Shown: positions 34,997-43,918 of the stretch, in pieces
How the letters are laid out: the number at the start of each line of letters is the position of its first letter
How positions within the stretch are numbered: position 1 is the first letter of the stretch
Origin: Pseudomonas taiwanensis DSM 21245
GTDB taxonomy: Bacteria > Pseudomonadota > Gammaproteobacteria > Pseudomonadales > Pseudomonadaceae
Length of the DNA stretch: 64,000 nt
Direction: 5' to 3'
Assembly (NCBI RefSeq): GCF_000425785.1
Contig: NZ_KE384452.1
Span: forward strand, 116,655-180,654
Notes under the pieces: generated by a model
The model's input: only the letters and a program-made list of their open reading frames with translations
Told to the model about the DNA's origin: nothing
Database searches by the model: none
Made by a program: the position numbers and the translations under genes

Positions 34997-35410
34997 ATGC
35001 GCTACACCCTGTTCGATGGTCAACGCGACCTCATCATCCTGATTGCCCGCGTGTTGCTGATGATCCTGTTCGTACTCTCTGGCTGGAGCAAACTGACCGG
35101 CTTCGAGGGTACCGTCGGTTACATGACATCACTGGGCGCCCCTGCCCCGATGCTGGCAGCGGCCATAGCGGTCATCATGGAGTTCTTTGTCGGGATCGTG
35201 CTGATCCTGGGATTCTACACCCGCCCGCTGGCCTTCCTGTTCGCCCTGTTCGTACTGGGCACGGCGCTTCTGGGGCACCCGTTCTGGAACATGGTCGACC
35301 CCGAGCGTAGTGCCAACATGACTCAGTTTCTGAAAAACCTCAGCATTGTCGGTGGAATGTTGCTGCTGGCCGTGAGCGGCCCGGGGCGCTTCTCGCTGGA
35401 CGGTCGCTGA
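34997..35410 (+). CDS. DoxX family membrane protein
   Basis: A 137-residue protein with four hydrophobic segments. It matches the DoxX family (LIARVLLMILFVLSGWSKLTGF, YMTSLGAPAP, FFVGIVLILGFYTRPLA, FLKNLSIVGGMLLLA). DoxX proteins are inner-membrane components of variable, often redox-related roles; the specific job is not evident. The frame runs back through tRNA-Leu, so the ATG at 34997 was taken. Confidence 0.85.
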   Translation: MRYTLFDGQRDLIILIARVLLMILFVLSGWSKLTGFEGTVGYMTSLGAPAPMLAAAIAVIMEFFVGIVLILGFYTRPLAFLFALFVLGTALLGHPFWNMVDPERSANMTQFLKNLSIVGGMLLLAVSGPGRFSLDGR

Positions 35411-35411
35411 T

Positions 35412-35606
35412 TCAATCGTCTTCGCAGTCGTCGTGCCAGGCTGGATGATCGCGCTCTTCATCGTCGAGATCATCCAGCATGTCTTGCTCGGTCTCGTCCT
35501 CGGCGCCTTGGGCATCGGCCTCAAACGCGTCGCCTTCGTCATAGAGGAATTCGTGGTCGAGCAAATGGTCGTGCTCGGGTTCGTGCAGATCGTCTTCGTC
35601 GCGCAT
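35412..35606 (-). CDS. Small strongly acidic protein
   Basis: A 64-residue protein, nearly all Asp/Glu/His with some hydrophobics (MRDEDDLHEPEHDHLLDHEF ... DDLDDEERDHP), with no membrane segment. The frame ends one base after the DoxX stop, convergent with it. The ribosome site is weak. The function is unknown; it might bind metals or mimic nucleic acid. GC-rich low-complexity sequence makes a chance ORF possible. Confidence 0.5.
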   Translation of the reverse strand: MRDEDDLHEPEHDHLLDHEFLYDEGDAFEADAQGAEDETEQDMLDDLDDEERDHPAWHDDCEDD

Positions 35607-35694
35607 GGGAGTTCTCGGTGCAATGGAGAGAGGACTTAACGCTGGGTTAACCGGCAGGCACCATCCTACAGGCTCTCCCTTCAATACGTTGATT

Positions 35695-35721
35695 GCCCGC
35701 CGCCTGGCGGGCTTTTTTTTT
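35695..35721 (+). terminator. Strong intrinsic terminator (first of two)
   Basis: GCCCGCC gcct GGCGGGC followed by nine T. It lies beyond the acidic-protein gene on the strand of DoxX and shares its upstream sequence with the second terminator at 35804. Confidence 0.8.
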
Positions 35722-35803
35722 GATCGATGACCTTGCAACCTGCGCTTCACGAAATTCTGACAACGCGCGGGACAGACTGCAGGCTCTCCGTACGTTCTTT
35801 CAG

Positions 35804-35831
35804 CCCGCCTATTCGGCGGGTTTTCTTTTTT
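35804..35831 (+). terminator. Strong intrinsic terminator (second of two)
   Basis: CCCGCC tattc GGCGGG followed by ttttctttttt. Both terminators are preceded by caggctctcc and tacgtt, so the region looks like a duplicated unit. Confidence 0.75.
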
Positions 35832-35842
35832 GGACGCACACA

Positions 35843-35876
35843 AGAAAAAACCCCGCAGATTTTCATCTGCGGGGCT
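35843..35876 (-). terminator. Terminator of tRNA-Cys
   Basis: On the minus strand CCCCGCAGAT gaaa ATCTGCGGGG is followed by TTTTTTC, ten bases after the tRNA 3' end. Confidence 0.85.
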
Positions 35877-35885
35877 TTCGAATAG

Positions 35886-35959
35886 TGGAGGCCGAGGTCG
35901 GAATCGAACCGGCGTAGACGGATTTGCAATCCGGAGCATAACCACTTTGCTACTCGGCC
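35886..35959 (-). tRNA. tRNA-Cys (GCA)
   Basis: A 74-nt cloverleaf on the minus strand with acceptor GGCCGAG/CTCGGCC, discriminator T, encoded CCA and anticodon GCA in ATTGCAAAT. Confidence 0.97.
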
Positions 35960-36113
35960 TCAAAGTTCGGATCTAGCTGCTTTCGCTTTGCTATCTCCTT
36001 GAAACACTGAACCTTTTTCAAAGTTCGCTGCGTTTCGATGGGCGCCATTATGTCTGCATTCTTTGCGCCTTGCAACCCCCTGAACAGAAAAAATATTCAA
36101 GGGGTTCAACGTG

Positions 36114-37133
36114 TTAGCGCAGACGGCCAAGTTTGCTCCACAACCCGACCACGGCATTCTCAACCGTGCCGCTGGCCGCCATGCCGATGCGCTCCTGCAA
36201 GCTCTTGCGCTCGGCGTAATGCACATGGAACAGGTTGGCCTCGCGAGCACACTCACTGAGGTATTCGTCGCTGGTCTGCAGCGTATCCACCAACTTGCGG
36301 TTCAACGCCGCTACGCCCAGCCACACTTCGCCGGTCGCCACTTCATCGATGTGCAACTGCGGGCGATAACGAGAGACGAAGTCCTTGAACAGCTGGTGGG
36401 TGATATCCAGGTCTTCCTGGAATTTCTCCCGGCCCTTTTCGGTGTTCTCGCCGAAGACGGTCAGGGTGCGCTTGTACTCGCCGGCGGTCAGCACCTCGAA
36501 GTCGATGTCGTGCTTCTTCAGCAGGCGATTGACGTTAGGCAGTTGCGCCACCACGCCGATCGATCCAAGTACGGCGAACGGTGCACTGACGATCTTCTCG
36601 CCAATGCAGGCCATCATGTAACCACCACTGGCCGCCACCTTGTCGATACACACGGTCAGCGGTATGCCGGCCTGACGGATACGCGCCAGTTGCGATGCCG
36701 CCAGCCCATAGCTGTGCACCAGGCCGCCGCCGCTTTCCAGACGCAGCACCACTTCATCTCGTGGCGTGGCGAGGGTCAGCAGCGCGGTGATCTCATTGCG
36801 CAAACTTTCGGTGGCCGAAGCTTTGATATCGCCATCGAAGTCGAGCACGAATACCCGACGCTTCTCTTCGGCCTTGCCCTTCTTCTGCTGTTTTTCCGCC
36901 TTGGCCTGCTGCTTGCGCAACGCCTTGAGCTGGGCCTTGTCGAGCAGACCAGCCTCCAGGCGCTCGCGCAACTCTTTGTAGAACTCGTTGAGGCGAGTGA
37001 CCTGCAACTGCCCACCCGACTTGCGCCGCCCTTTGCCGCGCATGCCGGCAATGGCGGACAACACCACCAGGATGGCAATCACCAGGGTGGCGGTTTTAGC
37101 GAGAAAGCTTGCGTATTCGGCAAGAAACTCCAC
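36114..37133 (-). CDS. sohB: Inner-membrane protease SohB
   Basis: A 339-residue S49-family (signal peptide peptidase-like) protease. One amino-terminal membrane helix (residues about 13-30) is followed by a Lys/Gln-rich coiled coil (66-90). The protease domain has the serine in KVAASGGYMMAC (Ser169) and the lysine in LTAGEYKRTL (Lys221) as Ser/Lys dyad. The GTG start at 37133 has AAGGAG before it; the frame upstream to 37232 lacks a ribosome site. Confidence 0.9.
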   Translation of the reverse strand: MEFLAEYASFLAKTATLVIAILVVLSAIAGMRGKGRRKSGGQLQVTRLNEFYKELRERLEAGLLDKAQLKALRKQQAKAEKQQKKGKAEEKRRVFVLDFDGDIKASATESLRNEITALLTLATPRDEVVLRLESGGGLVHSYGLAASQLARIRQAGIPLTVCIDKVAASGGYMMACIGEKIVSAPFAVLGSIGVVAQLPNVNRLLKKHDIDFEVLTAGEYKRTLTVFGENTEKGREKFQEDLDITHQLFKDFVSRYRPQLHIDEVATGEVWLGVAALNRKLVDTLQTSDEYLSECAREANLFHVHYAERKSLQERIGMAASGTVENAVVGLWSKLGRLR

Positions 37134-37331
37134 GTTGACTCCTTGATAGAACAGCGCCTGAACGACGCGACACTGATGCAAGCATACCGACGAGCCTAAG
37201 GCGCTGCCAGCCGGGGTAAAGGCTGGCAACATCTTTCAAACAACCTTTTCAAACGCTTGTATGTTTTTTCGTTGACAGCCTGTGTGCCGCATCCTAACCT
37301 CCCAGCAACCTCCAACCGGCCGGATACCTCT

Positions 37332-38042
37332 GTGGGCAACCTCTATCTGATCCGACATGGCCAAGCCTCCTTCGGTGCCGACGACTACGACGTCCTCTCG
37401 CCCGTCGGTGTGCGCCAGAGCCAGGCATTGGGCGAGCATCTGGCTCAGCTCGGTGTGCGGCTGGACCGCTGCATAGCCGGTAGCCTGCGGCGCCAGCAAG
37501 ATACCGCGCGCCTGGCGCTCGAAGCCTTGCAGGGTCATGGCAGCCAGGTCCCGGCGGTAGAAACCGATGATGCGTTCAATGAATTCAACGCCGATGGCGT
37601 CATCCGCGCCCTGCTCCCTAGCCTGATGGCGGTGGAACCAGAAGCGCTGCATGTGCTGCGCAACCCTACGCAGAATCGCAGCGAGTTCCAGCGTTTGTTC
37701 GCGCTCATGGTGCAGCGCTGGCACGATGGCGATCATGAATACGACGGCCTGGAAACCTGGCAAGCCTTCACCGCTCGCGTCAACGGTGGGCTGCAGCGCG
37801 TACTGGAGGGCGCTGGCAGCGGCGACAACATTGCCGTGTTCACTTCCGGCGGTACCATTGCCGCCCTGCTCCACCTGGTCACCCGGATAACCCCCAGCCA
37901 AGCCTTCGCGCTGAACTGGCAGATCATCAACACATCGCTCAGCCTGCTGAAGTTTCGCGGCAACGATGTGTCACTGGCTTCCTTCAACAGCCAAGCCCAT
38001 GTGCAGCTGTTGAGGGCGCCGGAGCTTGTCACCTATCGATGA
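37332..38042 (+). CDS. Histidine phosphatase family protein
   Basis: A 236-residue cytoplasmic protein of the phosphoglycerate-mutase-like superfamily. The RHG signature is LYLIRHGQASFG (His9), and the second catalytic segment VFTSGGTIAALLHLV has Ser in place of the common His of SHG, which may reduce or change activity. The GTG start at 37332 fits the family amino end. An SCP2 protein gene follows 52 bases later, probably in the same transcript. Confidence 0.78.
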   Translation: MGNLYLIRHGQASFGADDYDVLSPVGVRQSQALGEHLAQLGVRLDRCIAGSLRRQQDTARLALEALQGHGSQVPAVETDDAFNEFNADGVIRALLPSLMAVEPEALHVLRNPTQNRSEFQRLFALMVQRWHDGDHEYDGLETWQAFTARVNGGLQRVLEGAGSGDNIAVFTSGGTIAALLHLVTRITPSQAFALNWQIINTSLSLLKFRGNDVSLASFNSQAHVQLLRAPELVTYR

Positions 38043-38094
38043 GCCCGGTTTGTTGTCCCTTGGGACGCGAATATTACTTAACAAGGAATACACC

Positions 38095-38412
38095 ATGAGC
38101 GATGTAGCTAAAGCCGTCGAAGCGATGAAAGCAAAGTTCAATCCGGCAGCCGCCGCCGGTCTTGACCTGGTGTTCGGCTTCAACATCACCGACGAAGACA
38201 AGCACTACGCACTGCTCGTCAAGGACGGCACCTGCGAAATCCAGGAAGGCGAGAACGCAGACGCCAACTGCACCCTGGTGCTGGACAGCGAAACCCTCAA
38301 GGGTATCGTCAGCGGTGACACCGATGGCATGCAGGCCTTCATGAGCGGCAAGCTGCGCGTCGAAGGCGACATGATGCTGTCGATGAAGCTCAGCGAGCTG
38401 TTCCCGGCCTGA
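38095..38412 (+). CDS. SCP2 sterol/lipid-binding domain protein
   Basis: A 105-residue single SCP2 domain: MSDVAKAVEAMKAKFNP, DANCTLVLDSETLKGIVSG and QAFMSGKLRVEGDMMLSMKL are characteristic. The family binds fatty acyl-CoA or other lipids. AAGGAA precedes the ATG. It lies with a phosphotransferase and an SDR gene just downstream, although a terminator separates them. Confidence 0.9.
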   Translation: MSDVAKAVEAMKAKFNPAAAAGLDLVFGFNITDEDKHYALLVKDGTCEIQEGENADANCTLVLDSETLKGIVSGDTDGMQAFMSGKLRVEGDMMLSMKLSELFPA

Positions 38413-38438
38413 GTGGCGGGTACATCAATCGCGACGAA

Positions 38439-38470
38439 AACCGAAGCCTGCCCGGCTTCGGTTTTTTTTT
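38439..38470 (+). terminator. Terminator after the SCP2 gene
   Basis: CCGAAGCC tgccc GGCTTCGG followed by nine T, about 30 bases past the stop codon. Confidence 0.9.
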
Positions 38471-38622
38471 GCCTGTGTCTCACAGGGAAGCATCAGATGC
38501 CTATCAGGGGGATTGATCGGCCGGCAACACCCGTACCTATATGACACTTGGCACGCTTGTTCCACGGCCGACAGGCCATTAGATTAGCCAATAGTCCTCG
38601 CGACCGAAAATAAGGAAAACGC

Positions 38623-39690
38623 ATGACGCTCACTGACCAGTCCACTCAGGTACGCCCCGGCGAAGAACTCGACGCGGCCGTCATCGACCCTTACCTCAAG
38701 GCCAACATCGGTGGGCTGGATGGCGTACCGACGATCAGCCAGTTCCCCGGAGGCGCCTCCAACCTCACCTACCTGGTCACCTACCCTGGCCGCGAATTCG
38801 TGTTGCGCCGTCCACCGTTCGGCCAGAAGGCCAAGTCGGCCCACGACATGGGTCGTGAATTCCGCATTCTCAACCAGCTCAACAGTGGCTTCCCCTACTG
38901 CCCGAAAGCGTACGCGCATTGCACCGATACCTCGCTGATCGGCGGTGAGTTCTATGTGATGGAGCGGGTGAACGGCATCATCCTGCGCTCGGACATTCCC
39001 GCCGAATTGAACCTCGATGCGGCGCGTACCGAAGCCCTGTGCAAGAGTTTCATCGATCGCCTGGTGGAACTGCACCAAGTCGATTATCACGCCTGTGGCC
39101 TGACCGACCTGGGCAAACCGGAAGGTTACGTGCAACGCCAGATCGAAGGCTGGACCAACCGCTACGAAAAGGCCCTGACCCCCGATGCACCGCGCTGGGA
39201 ACAGGTCATCGCCTGGCTTCGGGAAAAGATGCCGGCCGATCACCCACGCCCTGGCATCGTGCATAACGACTACCGCTTCGACAACGTCATTCTCGATGCC
39301 GAAAACCCCATGCGCATCATCGGCGTGCTGGATTGGGAAATGGCCACCATCGGCGACCCGTTGATGGACCTGGGCAACAGCCTGGCCTACTGGATCGAGG
39401 CCAGCGATCCGGCGCCGGTTCAACTGATGCGGCGCCAGCCAAGCAACGCCCCCGGCATGCTCACCCGTCGCCAGTTCGTCGATTACTACGCCGAGCGCGC
39501 TGGCATCAGCCTGGACAACTTCGACTTCTACTATTGCTACGGCCTGTTCCGCCTGGCCGGCATCGTCCAGCAGATCTACTACCGCTTCTTCCATGGCCAG
39601 ACCCAGGACAAGCGCTTCGCCCAGTTCATTCACATGAACCGGCTGCTGGAGCAGATGAGCCTGCAGGTCATCGCCAAGTCCACGCTCTGA
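38623..39690 (+). CDS. Phosphotransferase family protein (APH/ACAD10-like)
   Basis: A 355-residue kinase-like enzyme of the aminoglycoside-phosphotransferase fold. SQFPGGASNLTYLV is the nucleotide loop, EFVLRRPP the lysine/arginine strand, VHNDYRFDNVILD the catalytic loop (His214) and VLDWEMATIGDPLMDLG the metal-binding DxD-type segment. Homologues fused or linked to acyl-CoA dehydrogenases phosphorylate hydroxyacyl-CoAs. It is followed by an SDR gene 23 bases on, suggesting a small catabolic operon rather than antibiotic resistance. Confidence 0.85.
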   Translation: MTLTDQSTQVRPGEELDAAVIDPYLKANIGGLDGVPTISQFPGGASNLTYLVTYPGREFVLRRPPFGQKAKSAHDMGREFRILNQLNSGFPYCPKAYAHCTDTSLIGGEFYVMERVNGIILRSDIPAELNLDAARTEALCKSFIDRLVELHQVDYHACGLTDLGKPEGYVQRQIEGWTNRYEKALTPDAPRWEQVIAWLREKMPADHPRPGIVHNDYRFDNVILDAENPMRIIGVLDWEMATIGDPLMDLGNSLAYWIEASDPAPVQLMRRQPSNAPGMLTRRQFVDYYAERAGISLDNFDFYYCYGLFRLAGIVQQIYYRFFHGQTQDKRFAQFIHMNRLLEQMSLQVIAKSTL

Positions 39691-39713
39691 CGACAGACAA
39701 CAAGGAAAACAGC

Positions 39714-40481
39714 ATGTCCAAGACCCACCTGTTCGACCTCGACGGCAAGATCGCCTTCGTTTCCGGCGCCAGCCGCGGCATCGGCGAGGCCATCGCGCAT
39801 CTGCTGGCCCAGCAAGGTGCCCATGTGATCGTCTCCAGTCGAAAGCTGGACGGCTGCCAGCACGTGGCCGATGCCATCATCGCGCAGGGCGGCAAGGCCA
39901 CTGCGGTGGCCTGCCACATTGGCGAGATGGAGCAGATCCAGCAGGTATTCGCCGGCATCCGCGAGCAGTTCGGTCGCCTGGACATCCTGGTCAACAACGC
40001 CGCCACCAACCCGCAGTTCTGCAACGTGCTGGACACCGACCTCAGCGCATTCCAGAAGACCGTGGACGTGAACATTCGTGGCTACTTCTTCATGTCGGTG
40101 GAGGCCGGCAAGCTGATGCGCGAGCATGGCGGTGGCAGCATCATCAATGTGGCATCGATCAATGGCGTATCACCCGGCCACTTCCAAGGCATCTACTCGG
40201 TGACCAAGGCTGCTGTGATCAACATGACCAAGGTCTTCGCCAAGGAGTGTGCGCAGTTCGGTATCCGCTGCAATGCCCTGCTGCCCGGCCTGACCGACAC
40301 CAAGTTCGCTTCGGCACTGGTCAAGAACGACACTATCCTCAATGCCGCCCTGCAGCAGATCCCGCTCAAGCGCGTAGCCGACCCCAAGGAGATGGCTGGC
40401 GCCGTCCTGTACCTGGCCAGCGATGCGTCCAGCTATACCACCGGCACCGCGCTCAATGTGGACGGTGGCTACCTGTCCTGA
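39714..40481 (+). CDS. SDR family oxidoreductase
   Basis: A 255-residue classical short-chain dehydrogenase. The cofactor motif is GASRGIG (18-24), the structural motif NNAA at 94-97, the catalytic Ser148, Tyr161 and Lys165 (YSVTK), and the terminal GTALNVDGGY is typical. AAGGAAAA precedes the ATG. It is co-directional with the phosphotransferase gene and probably oxidises a hydroxy-acyl intermediate of the same pathway. The substrate is unknown. Confidence 0.88.
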   Translation: MSKTHLFDLDGKIAFVSGASRGIGEAIAHLLAQQGAHVIVSSRKLDGCQHVADAIIAQGGKATAVACHIGEMEQIQQVFAGIREQFGRLDILVNNAATNPQFCNVLDTDLSAFQKTVDVNIRGYFFMSVEAGKLMREHGGGSIINVASINGVSPGHFQGIYSVTKAAVINMTKVFAKECAQFGIRCNALLPGLTDTKFASALVKNDTILNAALQQIPLKRVADPKEMAGAVLYLASDASSYTTGTALNVDGGYLS

Positions 40482-41303
40482 TCAGGCCTTGATCGCCTGC
40501 AAGGTGTAGCTCAGGGGTAGCCGTTCGGGAGACTGACGCAAGCGCCACTCTCCATCGGCCCCCTTGTCCATCTGCCCTGGCAGGGCCTCCCAGGGAATGC
40601 TCTGGTGCTCTACCAGCGAGGAAAGTTGCAACCCATTGGCCAGCAAAGCGCTGATCACCTCGCCGAGGCCATGGTTCCATTCATGGGTCTCGGTTTGAAG
40701 CAGACGCTGGTCGCTCTCGACATAGGTCTGGTCGGTATGCCATACCGTCGGAGACTCCTGCTCAAAGTAGGTGTACTCCAACTGCAGGCGGTCCCGATGG
40801 TCTTCATTCACCGCCATCAGCATTGGATGCCCATCACGCAGAAACAGCCGCCCGCCGGGTTTGAGCAAGGCCGCTACGGTGCGCGCCCAAGGCTCGATAC
40901 GAGGAAGCCAGCACAATGCGCCGATGCCCGTATAGACCAGGTCGAAGGTGCTGACAGGCAGTACCCGCTCCGCCTGATAGACATCGGCCTCGAAATACTC
41001 GATGGCCGCGCCGCAACGCTCGGCCAGGCGCCGCGCCTCAAGCAGGGAAGCCGCCGAGTAATCCAGCCCACAAACCTGCGCGCCAAGCCGTGCCAAAGAC
41101 ACGGTGTCGGTGCCGATATGGCATTGCAGGTGCACCGTGCGCAGGCCACGCACATCACCCAGCCGTGGCACGTCGAAGCGCACGGTTTCGCTCAGGTGCT
41201 CGGGCTGACTGACCAGCACCTCGACTTCATAGTCCCTGGATGCGGCATGCAACGGTGCACGCTCATCCCAGCTCGCGCGATTGAGCAGTAGCGATCGATC
41301 CAT
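40482..41303 (-). CDS. Class I SAM-dependent methyltransferase
   Basis: A 273-residue cytoplasmic protein. The SAM-binding region is RTVHLQCHIGTDTVSLARLGAQVCGLDYS, a variant of the GxGxG motif I, then FDLVYTGIGALCWLP and LLKPGGRLFLRDGHPML. It fits the methyltransferase-11 type; the substrate is unknown. The ATG at 41303 has AAGGAA in front. Its stop abuts the SDR stop, convergent. Confidence 0.85.
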   Translation of the reverse strand: MDRSLLLNRASWDERAPLHAASRDYEVEVLVSQPEHLSETVRFDVPRLGDVRGLRTVHLQCHIGTDTVSLARLGAQVCGLDYSAASLLEARRLAERCGAAIEYFEADVYQAERVLPVSTFDLVYTGIGALCWLPRIEPWARTVAALLKPGGRLFLRDGHPMLMAVNEDHRDRLQLEYTYFEQESPTVWHTDQTYVESDQRLLQTETHEWNHGLGEVISALLANGLQLSSLVEHQSIPWEALPGQMDKGADGEWRLRQSPERLPLSYTLQAIKA

Positions 41304-41338
41304 AACGTGCTTCCTTGCCACGACGTGAGCGATACAGC

Positions 41339-41689
41339 TTAGAGGCAGGTCGCCGCGGCTGCACGGCGTTGCAAGGCCAGGCTGTCATTCTTTTGCGCAT
41401 AGTAATCGACGCGCGTGCCTCCGGCCTGTGGGTAGACGTCCACGAACGACTCGGCCTCACGGGTGTAGACGGTGAAGCCGCCTTGCTTGCGCGGCTCAAG
41501 ATATCCGCTGGCATCGACCCCGAACACCGACTCTTCCTGCCAACTGAACTGGATGCACTGGGACACCAACTCAGGTGCCTTGTGCGAGTCAAGTTGCGCG
41601 GTGGGCTTGGCGCTGCGCGCCGCATCCATGGTTGCTGACGCACAGCCAGCCAGCATCAGCACAACGGCCATCGGCACAATTGCTCGCAT
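41339..41689 (-). CDS. Hypothetical lipoprotein
   Basis: A 116-residue protein with signal peptide and lipobox LAGC (residues 13-16). The mature part contains QCIQFSWQEESVFGVDASGYLEP and FVDVYPQAGGTRVDYYAQKND and ends ATCL, leaving two cysteines that may pair. GAGGATGGAAC precedes the ATG. The family was not recognised. It lies upstream of the methyltransferase on the same strand. Confidence 0.7.
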   Translation of the reverse strand: MRAIVPMAVVLMLAGCASATMDAARSAKPTAQLDSHKAPELVSQCIQFSWQEESVFGVDASGYLEPRKQGGFTVYTREAESFVDVYPQAGGTRVDYYAQKNDSLALQRRAAAATCL

Positions 41690-41757
41690 GTTCCATCCTC
41701 AGGGCAAAAAAGAACGCGACTCTAGCACTGGCGAGCGGCAGGCGTGAATGGCCTGCT

Positions 41758-42918
41758 TCAACCCGTATCCACCAGCACCGCCATATGCACGGCATTGCGT
41801 CCACCGGCCTTGGCCTGGTACAGCGCCGCGTCGGCCTGGGCCAGCAGACTGGCGGTATTGTCATGCGGTCCGGGAATGCCGCACCACAAGCCCACGCTGA
41901 AGCGCAGCGCAATTTCGTCACCGGCAAAACACGCCGGGCTGCGGGCGATGGTTTCACGCAGGCTTTGCAAGGTGGCCATCGCGCCTTCGCGGTCGGTACA
42001 CGGCAACAGCAACAGAAACTCCTCACCGCCATAACGCCCAAGGCTGTCACTCAGCCGCAAGCGCATTTGCAGTTCACGCACGCAATGGCACAACACTTCA
42101 TCGCCGGCCAGGTGCCCATGCAGGTCATTGATGCGCTTGAAGTGGTCGATGTCGATCATGGCGACCGCCAGGCTGCTGCGCTCGTTTCGGGCACGGTCCA
42201 GCTCAACGGCGAAGCGTTCGAGGATCGCCCTGCGGTTGAAGGTGCCCGTCAACACATCACGCAGGGCCAAGTGCTGCAAGCGCGACTCACTGCGCTCCTT
42301 GGCCATCAGCACCAGGCCGATGGAATACATCATCACCGTGACCGTGCCGATGGCCACGGAAATGCTCTGCTTGAGGTTGCTGACGTCATAGCGCATTTCG
42401 ACAGCATGACCGTTGACGACCGCCAGCGCCCGCATGCCCAGGCCGATCAGGCTGATCATGGCGCCGATCTCCAGCAGCAAATGCGCCCTGCCGGGCCGCT
42501 CGACGTAGCGTCTGGACCAATAAAGGATCATCGAACACTGCACCACCAACACCAGGGTCGCCAGCAACATGCGTGGCTCAAGGGTGTCGAGCAGCAGCAT
42601 CAACCCGGTCAGCATGATGACTGGAATGATGAACAAAAGCCGCCAGGGTACGACCTGCTCGCGAATGCGGAACAGGCTGGCCGAATAGAACGCCAGCGCC
42701 AGGGACAACAAGCTGTTGCCCAGCCCGTAGGAAAGCCACAGCGGCGCATGGCCATAAACGGTGTAGCAAACGTACGCCAGGGCGTGGGCGAGCAGCCCAC
42801 AGCCGGTCAGCAACAAGTTGTCGCGCCGATTGGACTGGCCAACCAACAGCAAACAGAACGCCAGGATGATCGCGACCAGGGCAACGGCGGCGAACAGCGT
42901 GGGAGTGTGGGCGATCAT
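41758..42918 (-). CDS. Membrane-bound diguanylate cyclase
   Basis: A 386-residue protein with an amino-terminal membrane domain of about six or seven helices (residues 5-220) and a GGDEF domain. The active site is GGEEF at 297-301, with DIDHFKRINDLHGHLAGD as the metal/substrate segment. An inhibitory RxxD site (RLSD, 288-291) is exactly five residues before GGEEF, so product inhibition by c-di-GMP is expected. No EAL domain is present. Confidence 0.92.
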   Translation of the reverse strand: MIAHTPTLFAAVALVAIILAFCLLLVGQSNRRDNLLLTGCGLLAHALAYVCYTVYGHAPLWLSYGLGNSLLSLALAFYSASLFRIREQVVPWRLLFIIPVIMLTGLMLLLDTLEPRMLLATLVLVVQCSMILYWSRRYVERPGRAHLLLEIGAMISLIGLGMRALAVVNGHAVEMRYDVSNLKQSISVAIGTVTVMMYSIGLVLMAKERSESRLQHLALRDVLTGTFNRRAILERFAVELDRARNERSSLAVAMIDIDHFKRINDLHGHLAGDEVLCHCVRELQMRLRLSDSLGRYGGEEFLLLLPCTDREGAMATLQSLRETIARSPACFAGDEIALRFSVGLWCGIPGPHDNTASLLAQADAALYQAKAGGRNAVHMAVLVDTG

Positions 42919-43144
42919 CGTGATTCACCATGTTGGCAACTGGCCGTCTTCGCTGCGGCCTGTGTTGAAGTCTAAGGGTCGGCCGGCCGACAAGCCATGA
43001 CCGAGCGGGACATAACAGCAACCGCAAAGCACGCCGCTCATCGACTGCACCACAAAAATATTGCGCGGCAAGGAAACCAAATGAACCGACTCCAGTCTCA
43101 GGGAGTGCACCGTAAACCTTTGCGGATCAAGGACCTATACCGTG

Positions 43145-43324
43145 ATGACTCGCCTTGCAAGCCTCTCGCTGATCGCCGCCGTCCTGCTCGTCGCCGGCTG
43201 CCATAGCCACCATTACCGTGACGACGATGGCTGGCGCGACGACGACCGTGGCCACCGTCACCACCATCGCCATGATCGGGACGACGACGATGATCGTCGC
43301 TACCGTGACCGCTACTACCGCTGA
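43145..43324 (+). CDS. His/Asp-rich small lipoprotein
   Basis: A 59-residue protein with signal peptide and lipobox VAGC, followed by an almost pure His/Asp/Arg/Tyr tail (HSHHYRDDDGWRDDDRGHRH...). Metal binding at the cell envelope is a reasonable guess. AAGGAC precedes the ATG; the GTG one codon upstream is an alternative. Confidence 0.65.
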   Translation: MTRLASLSLIAAVLLVAGCHSHHYRDDDGWRDDDRGHRHHHRHDRDDDDDRRYRDRYYR

Positions 43325-43396
43325 AACGTCTTCCAACCCTGACCCGCCACCCGTTGCGTGGCACCTAACCCCGATGATTCCTTTGAGGTTCAAATC

Positions 43397-43780
43397 ATGC
43401 GTCTAACTCTGCCTTCCCTTGCCCTTGGCCTGCTGCTGTGCCAGGGCGCTTTCGCCGGTGACGGTACTGCCGCCATTGGCGGTGGTCTGGGTGGTGCCTT
43501 GGGCAACGTTGTCGGCCAGTCGATCGGCGGCAGGACCGGCGCAGCCATTGGTGCTGGCCTGGGTGGCGCAGCGGGTAGCGCCGTAGGCGCACGCAAAGGC
43601 AACCGTACCGAAGCCGCTATCGGTGGTGGCCTGGGCTCGGCGGGCGGTTCGCTGCTGGGCGGTGCGGTCGGCGGCAGGACCGGTTCGACCGTCGGTGCCG
43701 GCCTGGGCGGCGCGGCCGGTGGTGCCATCGGCAACCACCTGGGTGACAACAACCGCAAGCACCACCGTCACCGTCACTGA
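43397..43780 (+). CDS. Glycine-zipper exported protein
   Basis: A 127-residue protein with a signal peptide (cleavage near AFAGDG) and repeated glycine-zipper units such as AAIGGGLGGALGNVVGQSIG and GAAIGAGLGGAAGSAVGARK, four or five in tandem, and a basic His tail (RKHHRHRH). Such proteins insert into or span the envelope. GAGG precedes the ATG. It may share a transcript with the His/Asp-rich lipoprotein 72 bases upstream. Confidence 0.75.
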   Translation: MRLTLPSLALGLLLCQGAFAGDGTAAIGGGLGGALGNVVGQSIGGRTGAAIGAGLGGAAGSAVGARKGNRTEAAIGGGLGSAGGSLLGGAVGGRTGSTVGAGLGGAAGGAIGNHLGDNNRKHHRHRH

Positions 43781-43918
43781 TCCGGTTCGTCTGGGGGCCT
43801 ACCCGGCCCCCTGTCCGCGCAAAACCCTGCAGCACATCAACACCCCTTCCTCTGCGGCTGGCACACTGACTGCTACTGTCTTACGTGCCCCCTTTGTGTG
43901 AAGGAACGCCCTCTCCCC

